From Vreelandella alkaliphila (lineage in GTDB: Bacteria > Pseudomonadota > Gammaproteobacteria > Pseudomonadales > Halomonadaceae): a stretch of DNA of 64,000 nucleotides. Where the stretch lies: assembly GCF_016107625.1 (NCBI RefSeq), contig NZ_JABASV010000003.1, positions 343,457-407,456 of the forward strand. The letters run 5' to 3'. The notes below the pieces were generated by a model. That model was not told where the DNA came from. It made no database searches and worked only from the letters and a program-made list of their open reading frames with translations. The position numbers were made by a program, and so were the translations under genes. Shown here one piece after another: positions 34,280-42,738 of the stretch (positions are counted from its first letter, which is position 1; each line of letters begins with the position of its first letter).

Positions 34280-37009
34280 ATGATTTCGGAAGATATCAAG
34301 GTCAACCTATGCGAAGGCATCCTGCTGTGCGGCGAAGTGCAGATGCGCCTGCGCCCCAAGACTTTGTCCGTTCTAGTGGCACTGGTAGAGCAGCAGGGCG
34401 AAGTGGTCAGCACGGCTGATTTGCGGCGCATGATATGGGGCAACAGCCATGGCAACGAGGCGGGGCCCAAACAATGCATCCGCGAATTGCGCCGGATGCT
34501 GGACGACAACGCCCAGGCCATCGGCCTGATCGAGACAGTGGGCCGTCGAGGCTACCGGCTGACGCGTCCGATCCCGCTGATCGGCGCTGCGTCGGAGGAT
34601 CTCGTGGTGGCGCCAAAAACGCTCTGCCTCGGGCGGGATAAAGAGCTGGAAGCCTTGAATGAAAGGGCCGCCGCCGCCAAGCGCGGTCGACGAGCGCTGG
34701 CTTTTATTGCGGGCGAAGCAGGGGCTGGCAAGACACGCCTTCTGGAAGCATTTGAGGCTAGTTTATCCCAGCGCACGCCGCTGTGGATCGCCCGGGGTCA
34801 GGCCATCGCTCACCCTGGCGCACGCGAACCCTACGGGCTGCTGATGGATGTGTTGACGCAACTCATGGTCGGGCCTGAGGGGGCCACGCTGGCGCGACTT
34901 CTGCCACTCGTCGCTCCCTCTTGGGTCAAGCAACAACCCGGGCGTCGCTTGGAGGCGGAAGCGTTGGATCGTACTCACCGCGACTCAATGCTGCGGGAGT
35001 TCTTGGAGCTGATGGAGCGGCTGACCCGTGGCCGTCCTGGCGTTCTCGTGCTAGAGGATCTGCACTGGGCAGACCCCAGCACGCTAGCCTGGCTAGCGGC
35101 TTGGGGGCTACAACGCACACCGGCGCGATTACTGGTTCTGGGTAGCTATCGGGATGACGAACTAGATCGAGCTGGGACACTTGCGACAACACTGAGTCAG
35201 CTAAGTCGGCAGCCAGACTGCAGGTTGATCACCCTTGGCGGTCTCGATGAGTCGGCAGTGTCTGGATACCTTGCGGAACGGTTCCAGGGCAACTCCTTTC
35301 CTCCCGATTTGGCGCAGGCCCTCGCCCACCGAACCGAGGGCCATGCCATGCTCGTTGATGCTGCGGCAGACTTTTGGCAGGCGCAAGGCCTTGTGTGGCG
35401 CAGCGAGGCCGGCTGGCAGCTTTCTTCCACACCCGAAGCGCTGGTCGCAGCCATCGCTCCAAGTGTCCGCACCCTGATCGAGACCGAACGCACCAGCCGC
35501 CTGCTGGCCGAGGAACGCAGCTTGCTTGAAACCGCCAGCGTGGCGGGACCGACCTTTTCCGCCATCGATCTAGCCGATAACCGCGACGAGGTGGAAGCGG
35601 CGGAGCGGCAGCTGGAGCACCTCGCGCGGAACCGACGGTTTATCACCCGCGCGGGACTCAGCCATCGGCCTGACGGAACGGTAGCCACGCGCTACGCCTT
35701 CCGGCACGCGCTACATCACGAAGCGCTCTACGATGGGCTGCCGGCAGCAAACAGGCAAGGCACGCACCGAAGGGTCGGTCTCCGGCTGGAGATCAGCCAC
35801 GGTCACACAGCGGGCGAGATCGCCCCCGTGCTGGCCGATCACTTTGAACGTGGCGCCGACTGGCCGCGCGCCGCACACTATCGCGTGCTGTCCGGGCGGC
35901 GTGCGCAGGCGCGCGGCGCCCCCATGGATGCAGCAGAACAGTTCCGCCGTGCACGGGATCTGCTGACTCGAGGCAGCGGGACCGGTACGGCGAAGCCTGA
36001 GGCCGACCGCGCGACCGAACTCGACGCCCTGCTCGGGCTCGGGGCGGCGCTCATCGCCTCAGATGGATTTACTGCGGAAGAGCTTCGGGAGGTCTACCGC
36101 CGCGCGGGTCAACTAGCCGCCGAGGTCGGCGATCCCGCCACGACGATCCCAGTTCTCGCAGGGCTCTGGAACGATCATCTGACGAGGGCTGAACTGACCC
36201 GTGCCGAAGATCTCGCGCTAGGGCTGCAGGCACTCGCGGGGCAGGCACCGGCCCATATGGCGATGGTAGCCCATAATGCCGTCGGACAGACCCGGTTTTT
36301 CACCGGCGCCCTACCGGCCTGCACCGTGGAAATTGCCGCTGTGCTGGAGATCGCGCCGCGATATGCCGAGCAGGACGGTAATGTCCTCTTCGGTGAGGAC
36401 CCAGAGGTTGTATGTCGCCAGTACGCGGCCTGTGTCGCCGAATTAACCGGCGCCTCGGCAGAGGCAGAGCGGCACCTCGCCGCTGGCAGTGCGCGTGCCG
36501 ACCGATTGGGCGCCGCCTTCGGACGCGCCCAGATGCTCTGGTGCGGAGCGGTTTGCGCACGTCTACGTAGCGATATTGAGCTAACCCGTGACCGGGCAGA
36601 AGCGTTAGTCGCTCTGTGCCGGACTGAGGCAGTGCCCGTTTGGGGCGATGCAGGCGAGATGCTGGCAGGCTGGGCGCAGGCAATGTCCGGCGACACAACC
36701 GGGGCCTCGCGGATTGCGAAGGGGCTCTCGGCCTTCAGTGCGATGGGCGTCAGGATCACGCTACCCTTCTGCCACGGACTCGCCGCAGAGGTTGCGGGGA
36801 ACATGGGTGATCCAGTCGCAGGGATGCACGCCTTGCGTCAGGCTTTCGCAATAGTCCGGGCGAGCGGCGAGCGCTGGTACCTCGCCGAGCTTCACCGACT
36901 GCGTGCTGGGCTGGCCCAAGAGGCAGGCCGCCTCGACATCGCCCGCCAGGCGCTCGCACGTGCCGAAGCCGTGGCACGGGCACAGGGGAGGGTCGAACTG
37001 ACCATATGA
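34280..37009 (+). CDS. Winged-helix regulator fused to AAA/STAND-like ATPase and TPR-like region
   Basis: 909 aa. The N-terminal OmpR/CadC-type DNA-binding domain (residues 1-98) has MRLRPKTLSVLVALVEQ, CIRELRRMLDD and VGRRGYRLTRP. It is followed by an ATPase domain with Walker A GEAGAGKTR (145-153), Walker B VLVLEDLHWADPSTLAW and an arginine-rich sensor region (LVLGSYRDDELDR). The C-terminal 400 residues are alanine-rich helical repeats resembling TPRs. This layout is that of large signal-responsive activators. Divergent position suggests it controls the hydrolase-TpsB operon. No phosphoacceptor domain is present. The start has only a weak GAGG upstream. Codon use matches the hydrolase block. 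Confidence 0.8.
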   Translation: MISEDIKVNLCEGILLCGEVQMRLRPKTLSVLVALVEQQGEVVSTADLRRMIWGNSHGNEAGPKQCIRELRRMLDDNAQAIGLIETVGRRGYRLTRPIPLIGAASEDLVVAPKTLCLGRDKELEALNERAAAAKRGRRALAFIAGEAGAGKTRLLEAFEASLSQRTPLWIARGQAIAHPGAREPYGLLMDVLTQLMVGPEGATLARLLPLVAPSWVKQQPGRRLEAEALDRTHRDSMLREFLELMERLTRGRPGVLVLEDLHWADPSTLAWLAAWGLQRTPARLLVLGSYRDDELDRAGTLATTLSQLSRQPDCRLITLGGLDESAVSGYLAERFQGNSFPPDLAQALAHRTEGHAMLVDAAADFWQAQGLVWRSEAGWQLSSTPEALVAAIAPSVRTLIETERTSRLLAEERSLLETASVAGPTFSAIDLADNRDEVEAAERQLEHLARNRRFITRAGLSHRPDGTVATRYAFRHALHHEALYDGLPAANRQGTHRRVGLRLEISHGHTAGEIAPVLADHFERGADWPRAAHYRVLSGRRAQARGAPMDAAEQFRRARDLLTRGSGTGTAKPEADRATELDALLGLGAALIASDGFTAEELREVYRRAGQLAAEVGDPATTIPVLAGLWNDHLTRAELTRAEDLALGLQALAGQAPAHMAMVAHNAVGQTRFFTGALPACTVEIAAVLEIAPRYAEQDGNVLFGEDPEVVCRQYAACVAELTGASAEAERHLAAGSARADRLGAAFGRAQMLWCGAVCARLRSDIELTRDRAEALVALCRTEAVPVWGDAGEMLAGWAQAMSGDTTGASRIAKGLSAFSAMGVRITLPFCHGLAAEVAGNMGDPVAGMHALRQAFAIVRASGERWYLAELHRLRAGLAQEAGRLDIARQALARAEAVARAQGRVELTI

Positions 37010-37334
37010 GAACGGCGCTACAAAAGTTGGCCACGCTAGCAGCGGGATGAGCCGACTTTTAGCAATTAAATCTCAGCTTTTGTCTGTAAAATTGTGCATT
37101 AAAGAATCACGCGCAGGTGCGTGGGATGGCACGGGCGTGCCAATAGGGGAAGGCTATTCGTCGAACCGTTCGCTCAGCTAAAAGCAGGCGATATCACCGC
37201 TAGTGCCTGGGAGGAGAGTGCCTAGAACTGGTATTTGCAACCATAATGGCACTGAAAGAAGAGTAAGTGTGCATGATAGCTTCTCGCGGTATAAGCCTCC
37301 CCGATAGGGGGAGGCATACACATGCTGCTAGCGC
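37010..37334. other. Intergenic gap at the right edge of the GC-rich block
   Basis: No complete gene is seen. One short open stretch (about 37104-37226, + strand) encodes WHGRANRGRLFVEPFAQLK and ends AWEESA with a stop; it may be the fossil tail of a gene but I cannot name it. The codon style here is already closer to the host chromosome. A hairpin at 37295 follows. Confidence 0.4.
37295..37315 (-). terminator. Hairpin downstream of the binding-protein gene
   Basis: Perfect stem GCCTCCCC/GGGGAGGC (8 bp, 5-nt loop) 20 nt after the end of the minus-strand operon. The following T-run is weak (TTATAC), so it may be an RNA-stabilising end rather than a strong terminator. Confidence 0.55.
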
Positions 37335-38105
37335 TTACTCTTCGCCAAAGTAGCGAGCGAAAATTTCGTCGTAAGTGCCGTCTTCTTTCAACTCAGCAAG
37401 GGCTTCGTTGAATTTCTCAGCAAGGGCTTCGTCACGCTGACGGAAGGCGATACCAAAACCTTCACCGAAAACTTCCTTGGGCTCGGTAACCATCTCTCCG
37501 ACCACTTTGTAGTCGCTATCTTCGTTTTCAAGCAGGGTAGATTTGCCCACTGAAAACTCCAGGAAGACAGCGTCCAGGCGCTCTGCATCCATATCCAGCA
37601 CCATGTCATCGGCGGTGGAGTAGCGGTTGATAGTAGCGGTATCGCCAAAGGTATCGGTGGCGAAGTTGTCATAGGTGGTGCCGCGCTGTACGCCGATGGA
37701 TAAACCCTCAAGGGTTTCCACTGTAGCCTCTTCAAGGTCGCTGTCTGCTGGAGCGAACCAGGCGCCGGGCATGGTGATATAGGGGTCGGAGAAGAGCAGT
37801 GTCTGGCGCCGCTCTTCGTTGATGGTCATCGACGACATGATGGCATCGTAGTTGCGCGATAGAAGGCCAGGAACAATGCCATCCCATTCTTGCTCGACCC
37901 ACTCACAGGTCACGCCCATCTGATCACAAAGGGCGTTGCCAAGGTCGATATCAAAACCGGTCAGTTCACCATCGGCTGTGCGGTATTCCATTGGTTCGTA
38001 GGGGACGTCAACACCAATGCGCACATGATCGTAATCCCGCGCTTGGGCAGAAGAGGCGGCAGCAATGGCTAAACCAAGCACAGATACTGTTAGTAGTTTC
38101 TTCAT
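37335..38105 (-). CDS. aotJ: Basic amino acid ABC transporter, periplasmic binding protein
   Basis: 256 aa with a Sec signal (residues 1-22, ending SAQA). It is an SBP-bac-3 fold of the LAO/HisJ/AotJ group: VRIGVDVPYEPMEYR at the start, GFDIDLGNALCDQMGV, SSMTINEERRQTLLFSDPY, and RRGT-type YGVQRGTTYDNF region with the ligand arginine preceding the conserved TT. It likely binds arginine/ornithine. It is the last gene of the P-Q-M-J operon, with a 197-bp gap before it containing hairpins and tandem repeats that may set different expression levels. The neighbouring astE supports arginine use. Confidence 0.85.
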   Translation of the reverse strand: MKKLLTVSVLGLAIAAASSAQARDYDHVRIGVDVPYEPMEYRTADGELTGFDIDLGNALCDQMGVTCEWVEQEWDGIVPGLLSRNYDAIMSSMTINEERRQTLLFSDPYITMPGAWFAPADSDLEEATVETLEGLSIGVQRGTTYDNFATDTFGDTATINRYSTADDMVLDMDAERLDAVFLEFSVGKSTLLENEDSDYKVVGEMVTEPKEVFGEGFGIAFRQRDEALAEKFNEALAELKEDGTYDEIFARYFGEE

Positions 38106-38202
38106 TCTTATACTCCGTAGAAAGCAGGTTCACTAGAGGTGATCCCCTTTAACGTACCCTAGGTTAGGGCGAACGAAAAGAGGGAGCGTTGCTATGAACC
38201 AA

Positions 38203-38227
38203 CGTTTGTTTGACGGTACAACAAACG
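38203..38227. terminator. Inter-cistronic hairpin in the aot operon
   Basis: CGTTTGTT/AACAAACG, an 8-bp stem with a 9-nt loop, between the permease (aotM) and binding-protein (aotJ) genes. It could be an RNA processing or partial termination site. Confidence 0.45.
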
Positions 38228-38262
38228 AGGCTGTTTTTATTACTCGATGCTTTTGTTGTTAA

Positions 38263-38304
38263 GTGCTCTTGGTACGGTGCTCTTGATACGGTGTTGTTGA
38301 TACT
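38263..38304. repeat. 14-bp tandem repeat, three imperfect copies
   Basis: Units GTGCTCTTGGTACG, GTGCTCTTGATACG and GTGTTGTTGATACT follow each other directly. The third copy reaches the stop codon of aotM. The first two differ at one position. Confidence 0.85.
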
Positions 38305-39034
38305 AAGTGTTTTGCGGCCTTAAGTGGGCCAACAGCTTTTTCTCCAGGAAACGGAAGAAGTACAAAATGGCAAATGTGAGGCAAAGATAGATCACTGCTA
38401 CAAATAAGAAAGCATCAAACGGTGCGTAGAAGCGGGCATAAACGAAGCGTGCAGCCCCTGTCAGATCCATTAGCGTGACGACGCTGGCAATGGCGCTGGC
38501 ATGCAGCATAAAGATAACTTCGTTGCCATAGGCGGGCAGGGCACGTCGGAAAGCGCTGGGCAGAATAATACGCCGCATCATGAGGTTTTGTGACATGCCG
38601 TAAGCCCTGGCAGCTTCAATTTCCCCTTTGGATGTCGCTTTGATAGCCCCTCGGAAAATCTCAGTCGTATAGGCCGCCGTATTAAGCGTGAAGGCAATCA
38701 GCGCGGGGTAGAAAGCTTCCCGCAGGATTGGCCACAAAAATGTTTCTTGGATACCGTCAACAAACACCACGCCATAGTAAATGATGTATAGCTGAATCAG
38801 CAGTGGCGTGCCACGAAAGACATAGGTGTAAAAATAGATGGGTAAACTAATCCATTTATGCTTTGAGCTGCGCATAACGGCAAGTGGCACTGCCAGTATT
38901 AAGCCCGCTACCAAAGAAAGGAATACCAGTTGGGTTGTCGTAACTAGCCCTTCCCAGTAGTAGCCTAACGTATCTGGGGTGAAAATTACGTTGCCAGCTA
39001 GCAGGTCGTTGAACCACGCAGAAATATCCAGCAT
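38303..39034 (-). CDS. aotM: Basic amino acid ABC transporter, permease M subunit
   Basis: 243 aa inner-membrane permease with about five helices. The EAA loop, which contacts the ATPase, is EAARAYGMSQNLMMRRIILP. Length and C-terminus fit HisM/AotM. The ATG at 39034 lies 1 nt after the aotQ stop, indicating coupled translation; an upstream in-frame codon at 39106 would lie deep inside aotQ. It partners with aotQ and the aotP ATPase. Confidence 0.87.
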   Translation of the reverse strand: MLDISAWFNDLLAGNVIFTPDTLGYYWEGLVTTTQLVFLSLVAGLILAVPLAVMRSSKHKWISLPIYFYTYVFRGTPLLIQLYIIYYGVVFVDGIQETFLWPILREAFYPALIAFTLNTAAYTTEIFRGAIKATSKGEIEAARAYGMSQNLMMRRIILPSAFRRALPAYGNEVIFMLHASAIASVVTLMDLTGAARFVYARFYAPFDAFLFVAVIYLCLTFAILYFFRFLEKKLLAHLRPQNT

Positions 39035-39035
39035 C

Positions 39036-39737
39036 TCATTGCCCCCCAAAGCCAATGTCGTAACGTTTTTGTAGCCGCACGAAGATCCACTCGGATACGC
39101 TAGCAATCAGCAAGTAAGCCGCTGCGACGGGAAGTAAGAAAGTAAAGGGTTCATGGGTGGCTCGGGAAGCCTCCGCAGCGACGCGAACCATATCCGTCAA
39201 ACCGATCACTGATACCAGTGCCGTTGTTTTAAGCAGCACCATCCAGTTGTTAGATAAGCCAGGGAGTGCGTGGCGCATCATTTGCGGAAAGCGAATACGC
39301 CGAAATACCAAAGCGCTGCTCATGCCGTACGCTTTTCCCGCTTCAATCTGGCCGTTATCCACTGCCATGAAAGCGCCGCGGAAAGTTTCACCCATGTAAG
39401 CACCAAAAATGAACCCAATAGTGAGAACACCCGCCGCGAACGCATTGAAATTAATATAGATATCAATGTCATAATGGTCATAAAGCATATCGCTAATGGC
39501 GTTAACACCGATCTGACCACCAAAGAACAGCAGCATCATCAGCACCAAGTCCGGTACGCCGCGAATAACGGTGGTGTATACCGTCGCAGTGCGGTGCAGG
39601 AACCAGTTGCGTGACATTTTGGCAGTCGCCGTTAACAAGCCAAGTAAAATGGCTAGAATAAGCGACAGAACCGCTAATTGAATGGTAACACCCGCCCCTT
39701 CGATCAGGCGGGGGCCATAACCTTGCAAATCAAGCAT
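39036..39737 (-). CDS. aotQ: Basic amino acid ABC transporter, permease Q subunit
   Basis: 233 aa inner-membrane permease with about five helices. It begins with LQGYGPRLIEGAGVTIQLA, typical of HisQ/AotQ, and its EAA loop is EAGKAYGMSSALVFRRIRFP. It forms the heterodimeric channel with aotM, just downstream, and follows aotP by 15 nt. All transporter genes are on the minus strand in the order P-Q-M-J. Confidence 0.88.
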   Translation of the reverse strand: MLDLQGYGPRLIEGAGVTIQLAVLSLILAILLGLLTATAKMSRNWFLHRTATVYTTVIRGVPDLVLMMLLFFGGQIGVNAISDMLYDHYDIDIYINFNAFAAGVLTIGFIFGAYMGETFRGAFMAVDNGQIEAGKAYGMSSALVFRRIRFPQMMRHALPGLSNNWMVLLKTTALVSVIGLTDMVRVAAEASRATHEPFTFLLPVAAAYLLIASVSEWIFVRLQKRYDIGFGGQ

Positions 39738-39752
39738 GGTGTGCCTCGCTGA

Positions 39753-40523
39753 TCAATATTTGGGGGCCAGAAATTGCTTTAAGCGCGGTGATTGTGGGTT
39801 GCCCAGCACATCAGCAGGCGCGCCAGCTTCTTCTACCAAGCCTTGGTGTAGGTAAATTACTTTGCTGGATACATCGCGGGCAAAGCTCATTTCGTGAGTG
39901 ACCACCACCATGGTGCGCCCTTCATCGGCTAAGCCGTGCATTACTTTCAAAACGTCGCCGACCAGTTCTGGGTCAAGCGCCGACGTTGGCTCATCAAACA
40001 GCATTACTTCGGGATCCATCGCGAGCGCTCGGGCAATTGCACCGCGCTGTTGCTGTCCACCCGACATTTGCGCCGGGTAGGCATCAGCGCGTGCGCTTAG
40101 CCCAACGCGCTCGAGCAGTGCACGTGCGTGTTCGATAGCTTCTTTTTTGGGTTTTCCCAAGACATGAATAGGTGCTTCGATAATGTTCTCAAGCAACGTC
40201 ATGTGGGCCCATAGGTTGAAGCTCTGGAAAACCATCGACAGCTTGGCACGCATTTGCACGACTTGTTTCCAATCGGCAGGTTCGCGGCCATGTCTGGTCG
40301 TTTTAAAGCGAATCTGCTCGCCATGAACGAACAATTCACCCTCGTCAGGTTGTTCCAGGAGGTTCATACAGCGCAAGAAGGTACTTTTGCCAGACCCTGA
40401 TGCACCAATGAGAGTGATGACATCACCCTTTTGAGCTTCGAGAGAGAGGCCTTTGAGAACTTCTGTATCGCCAAAGCGCTTTTTTATATTGCGCACTTCA
40501 AGAGGGGTAGGCGTATCAGCCAT
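39753..40523 (-). CDS. aotP: Basic amino acid ABC transporter, ATPase subunit
   Basis: 256 aa. ABC ATPase of the HisP/AotP type: Walker A GASGSGKST, Q-loop MVFQSFNLWAHMT, signature MSGGQQQRGAIARAL, Walker B VMLFDEPTSALDPE, H-loop VVTHEMSFAR. The ATG at 40523 precedes MADTPTPLEVRNI; the frame opens 12 codons earlier without a better start. It is the first gene of the operon. Confidence 0.93.
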   Translation of the reverse strand: MADTPTPLEVRNIKKRFGDTEVLKGLSLEAQKGDVITLIGASGSGKSTFLRCMNLLEQPDEGELFVHGEQIRFKTTRHGREPADWKQVVQMRAKLSMVFQSFNLWAHMTLLENIIEAPIHVLGKPKKEAIEHARALLERVGLSARADAYPAQMSGGQQQRGAIARALAMDPEVMLFDEPTSALDPELVGDVLKVMHGLADEGRTMVVVTHEMSFARDVSSKVIYLHQGLVEEAGAPADVLGNPQSPRLKQFLAPKY

Positions 40524-40714
40524 AACAGTGGCTCCAGTACAGGGTTGCCGCATCAGCAACAGGTTTAAAACACGTGCTTGATAGACGGCTGGCGCGAAAA
40601 AAGGGGCGATTCTATCAGGCCTTGTGCATATTGCGTGCTTTCCTTATGCGATTAATAAGAAAAACGTTCGTTTCAACATACATTGATAAGCCTTGAAAAG
40701 CCTCTACGTTATTG

Positions 40715-40736
40715 TTGTTAAAGCGTTTTTTAACAA
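40715..40736 (-). terminator. AT-rich hairpin downstream of astE
   Basis: TTGTTAAA/TTTAACAA, an 8-bp stem with a 6-nt loop, about 27 nt past the astE stop on the minus strand. Possible weak terminator. The 239-bp gap around it also holds the aotP promoter region. Confidence 0.4.
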
Positions 40737-40762
40737 ATTTTCTTGATATGATGCGTAGGTCG

Positions 40763-41746
40763 TTAGCTGGCGTGAGAGGGGACAACTAGTAGTGCTGCCC
40801 GTGCACCAATCTCTACCTTTGCATTGGGAAATACCACATGCAAAGGCGTGTCCCCAACAATAAAATCACCCGCTACGCTATCTTTGGCGAGACAAGTGCC
40901 CGGCTCAAAGCGGCTGAAATTGGGGACATCTTCATCGAAACAGAGACAAAAGGTTTCTGCCTGACGCATTAGCTCATGTTGAACTTGGAAAAACCTCATC
41001 GTGTCAGCGGGCTTTTTAGGTGGCTGCTCCCCAGCGCTAAGCGCGCTAATAAGCGTTAACATCGGCGCTAATGCAGCCATATCGTTTTCTCCAAAGGGCG
41101 CAACGCGGCCTAATTCGAAAGTGAAGGCTTGGGCAGCATGGTAGTGCTTACTGTAGTGAGAAAACGTCCAACTGTGCTGGTGTTGGTGTAGCACCGCTTG
41201 CATATCCGCCGCCGCAAGCCATTCCCACTGCTCTGGATTGATCATGGTTTCTGCGAACGGCTCTACGACAAAGCGAGTATATAGGCTACCGCGAATAGCC
41301 GTGTGTAAATCGTAGTGGAGTTTAGGGAGTGCCTGATGACGATTATAAAAACCGTCTACCGCTGACATTAACTCGCGAGCCCGATCAGGTTCTTCGCCTG
41401 TTTCGGCGAGTTCGCGCTGAAATAAGCGGTTGAGGTTCGTCTTAATAAACCGCTGCTGGGCCTTTAAGGCAGGTAGGTTGCCTAAAATCACTAGTACGGG
41501 AGCACCAATGGTGACCGTGCCGGCCTCTATCGCAGATAGCCAGTTACCCAACAGTTCCACGGGGGCCGTTTCGTTACCGTGTATCGCAGCAGAAAACACG
41601 CAAGCGTGAGCCGCTGGGCGAACGGTCGCCGGGGTTATCTCTAAAATCCCCGGTGCATGTAATTGATAGGTGCCGCTGCCAAAGCGGCCGGACCGCGGAG
41701 AAGGGTGTTTGTCATCGAGAGTCCAATCAAGCCATTGGCCAAGCAT
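40763..41746 (-). CDS. astE: Succinylglutamate desuccinylase
   Basis: 327 aa zinc hydrolase performing the last step of the arginine succinyltransferase pathway: N-succinylglutamate to glutamate plus succinate. Zinc ligands His and Glu lie in AAIHGNETAPVE, a third ligand His in LHYDLHTAIRGS, and the catalytic Glu region is AFTFELGRVAPFGEND. Full length for AstE. The rest of the ast operon is not in the window; the adjacent arginine/ornithine-type transporter on the same strand fits the pathway. AAGGA lies upstream of the ATG. Confidence 0.92.
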   Translation of the reverse strand: MLGQWLDWTLDDKHPSPRSGRFGSGTYQLHAPGILEITPATVRPAAHACVFSAAIHGNETAPVELLGNWLSAIEAGTVTIGAPVLVILGNLPALKAQQRFIKTNLNRLFQRELAETGEEPDRARELMSAVDGFYNRHQALPKLHYDLHTAIRGSLYTRFVVEPFAETMINPEQWEWLAAADMQAVLHQHQHSWTFSHYSKHYHAAQAFTFELGRVAPFGENDMAALAPMLTLISALSAGEQPPKKPADTMRFFQVQHELMRQAETFCLCFDEDVPNFSRFEPGTCLAKDSVAGDFIVGDTPLHVVFPNAKVEIGARAALLVVPSHAS

Positions 41747-42075
41747 GAAGTTTTCCTTGAGCAGGGAGCGTCAGCTTTTTGTAATGTTGTACCTTTAACA
41801 CGCTGAAGCTTAACCACAAGGGGGGACGTCGATAGCATGAAAAACGCAGGTGCGAACATGAAAATTAAGCGCAAAAAGTATCCATGCTCATTGATGTATA
41901 TTAAAGGGTGCTAATCGATAAAATCGAAGGAGAGCATCGAAAACATTCGCTTTTTTCTACGCTAGGCTGAGCTATTTTATTAACAGATTTTCATAAGCCT
42001 TTTTCATAAACCCTTTTCATAAACCTGAGAGGGGCAAGACACAGCACTACCAGAAAACACTACAAGGAGTGAGTA
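41747..42075. other. Intergenic gap between astE and wrbA
   Basis: No gene is supported in these 329 bases. The gap separates divergent genes and must hold both promoters. The clearest structure is a 13-bp tandem repeat (41988-42026), about 50 nt before wrbA. A good wrbA ribosome site, AAGGAG, precedes its ATG. Confidence 0.6.
41988..42026. repeat. 13-bp tandem repeat, three copies
   Basis: TTTTCATAAGCCT, TTTTCATAAACCC and TTTTCATAAACCT are contiguous, differing at one or two positions. They lie in the wrbA leader/promoter region. Confidence 0.9.
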
Positions 42076-42675
42076 ATGACAAAGGTATTAGTTCTTTATT
42101 ATTCCATGTACGGACATATTGATACGCTAGCTGCCGCGGTGGCAGAGAGCGCTGAAAGCGTTGATGGTGTTGAAGTTACCGTTAAACGTGTACCTGAGAC
42201 TATGCCAGAAGAAGCTTTCAAGAATGCTGGCGGTAAGCAGGACTTCACGACGCCAGAAGCGACGCCACAGGAGCTTGCTGACTACGACGCAATCATTTTT
42301 GGCACGCCAACGCGGTTCGGCAATATGGCTGGCCAGATGCGTACCTTCTTAGATCAAACCGGTGGGTTGTGGGCCAAGGGCTCGCTGCGCGGCAAGGTGG
42401 CTAGTGTGTTTACCTCTACCGGGACCGGCGGTGGTGATGAAATGACCATTACCTCCACCTGGACAACGTTGGCCCATCACGGCATGGTGATTGTGCCGAT
42501 TGGCTATGGTATTGAAGAGCAGTTCGATATTTCCAAAGTGAGCGGTGGAACACCCTATGGCGCATCCACGCTTGCCGGCGGCGACGGCTCACGTCAGCCG
42601 GATGATCGTGAGCTAAAAATTGCCCATTTCCAAGGTAAGCATGTCGCGGAAATTGCTGCGAAGCTGGCGAGCTAA
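42076..42675 (+). CDS. wrbA: NAD(P)H:quinone oxidoreductase WrbA
   Basis: 199 aa flavodoxin-like FMN enzyme doing two-electron quinone reduction. Seen: [16 protein letters not shown] phosphate-binding loop, [27 protein letters not shown] in parts ([13 protein letters not shown]), [23 protein letters not shown] and [19 protein letters not shown] in parts (GGTPYGAST). Full length for WrbA. AAGGAG lies 8 nt upstream of the ATG, and a strong terminator follows. Confidence 0.95.
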   Translation: MTKVLVLYYSMYGHIDTLAAAVAESAESVDGVEVTVKRVPETMPEEAFKNAGGKQDFTTPEATPQELADYDAIIFGTPTRFGNMAGQMRTFLDQTGGLWAKGSLRGKVASVFTSTGTGGGDEMTITSTWTTLAHHGMVIVPIGYGIEEQFDISKVSGGTPYGASTLAGGDGSRQPDDRELKIAHFQGKHVAEIAAKLAS

Positions 42676-42704
42676 CGCCCGTTTGCCAACACGCTTGAAA
42701 CGCA

Positions 42705-42732
42705 ATGCCTCACTGTTTTTACAGTGAGGCAT
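42705..42732. terminator. Bidirectional terminator between wrbA and the dehydrogenase gene
   Basis: Perfect 12-bp stem ATGCCTCACTGT/ACAGTGAGGCAT with a TTTT loop, followed by TTTT on the + strand. It lies between convergent genes. Confidence 0.85.
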
Positions 42733-42738
42733 TTTTGG

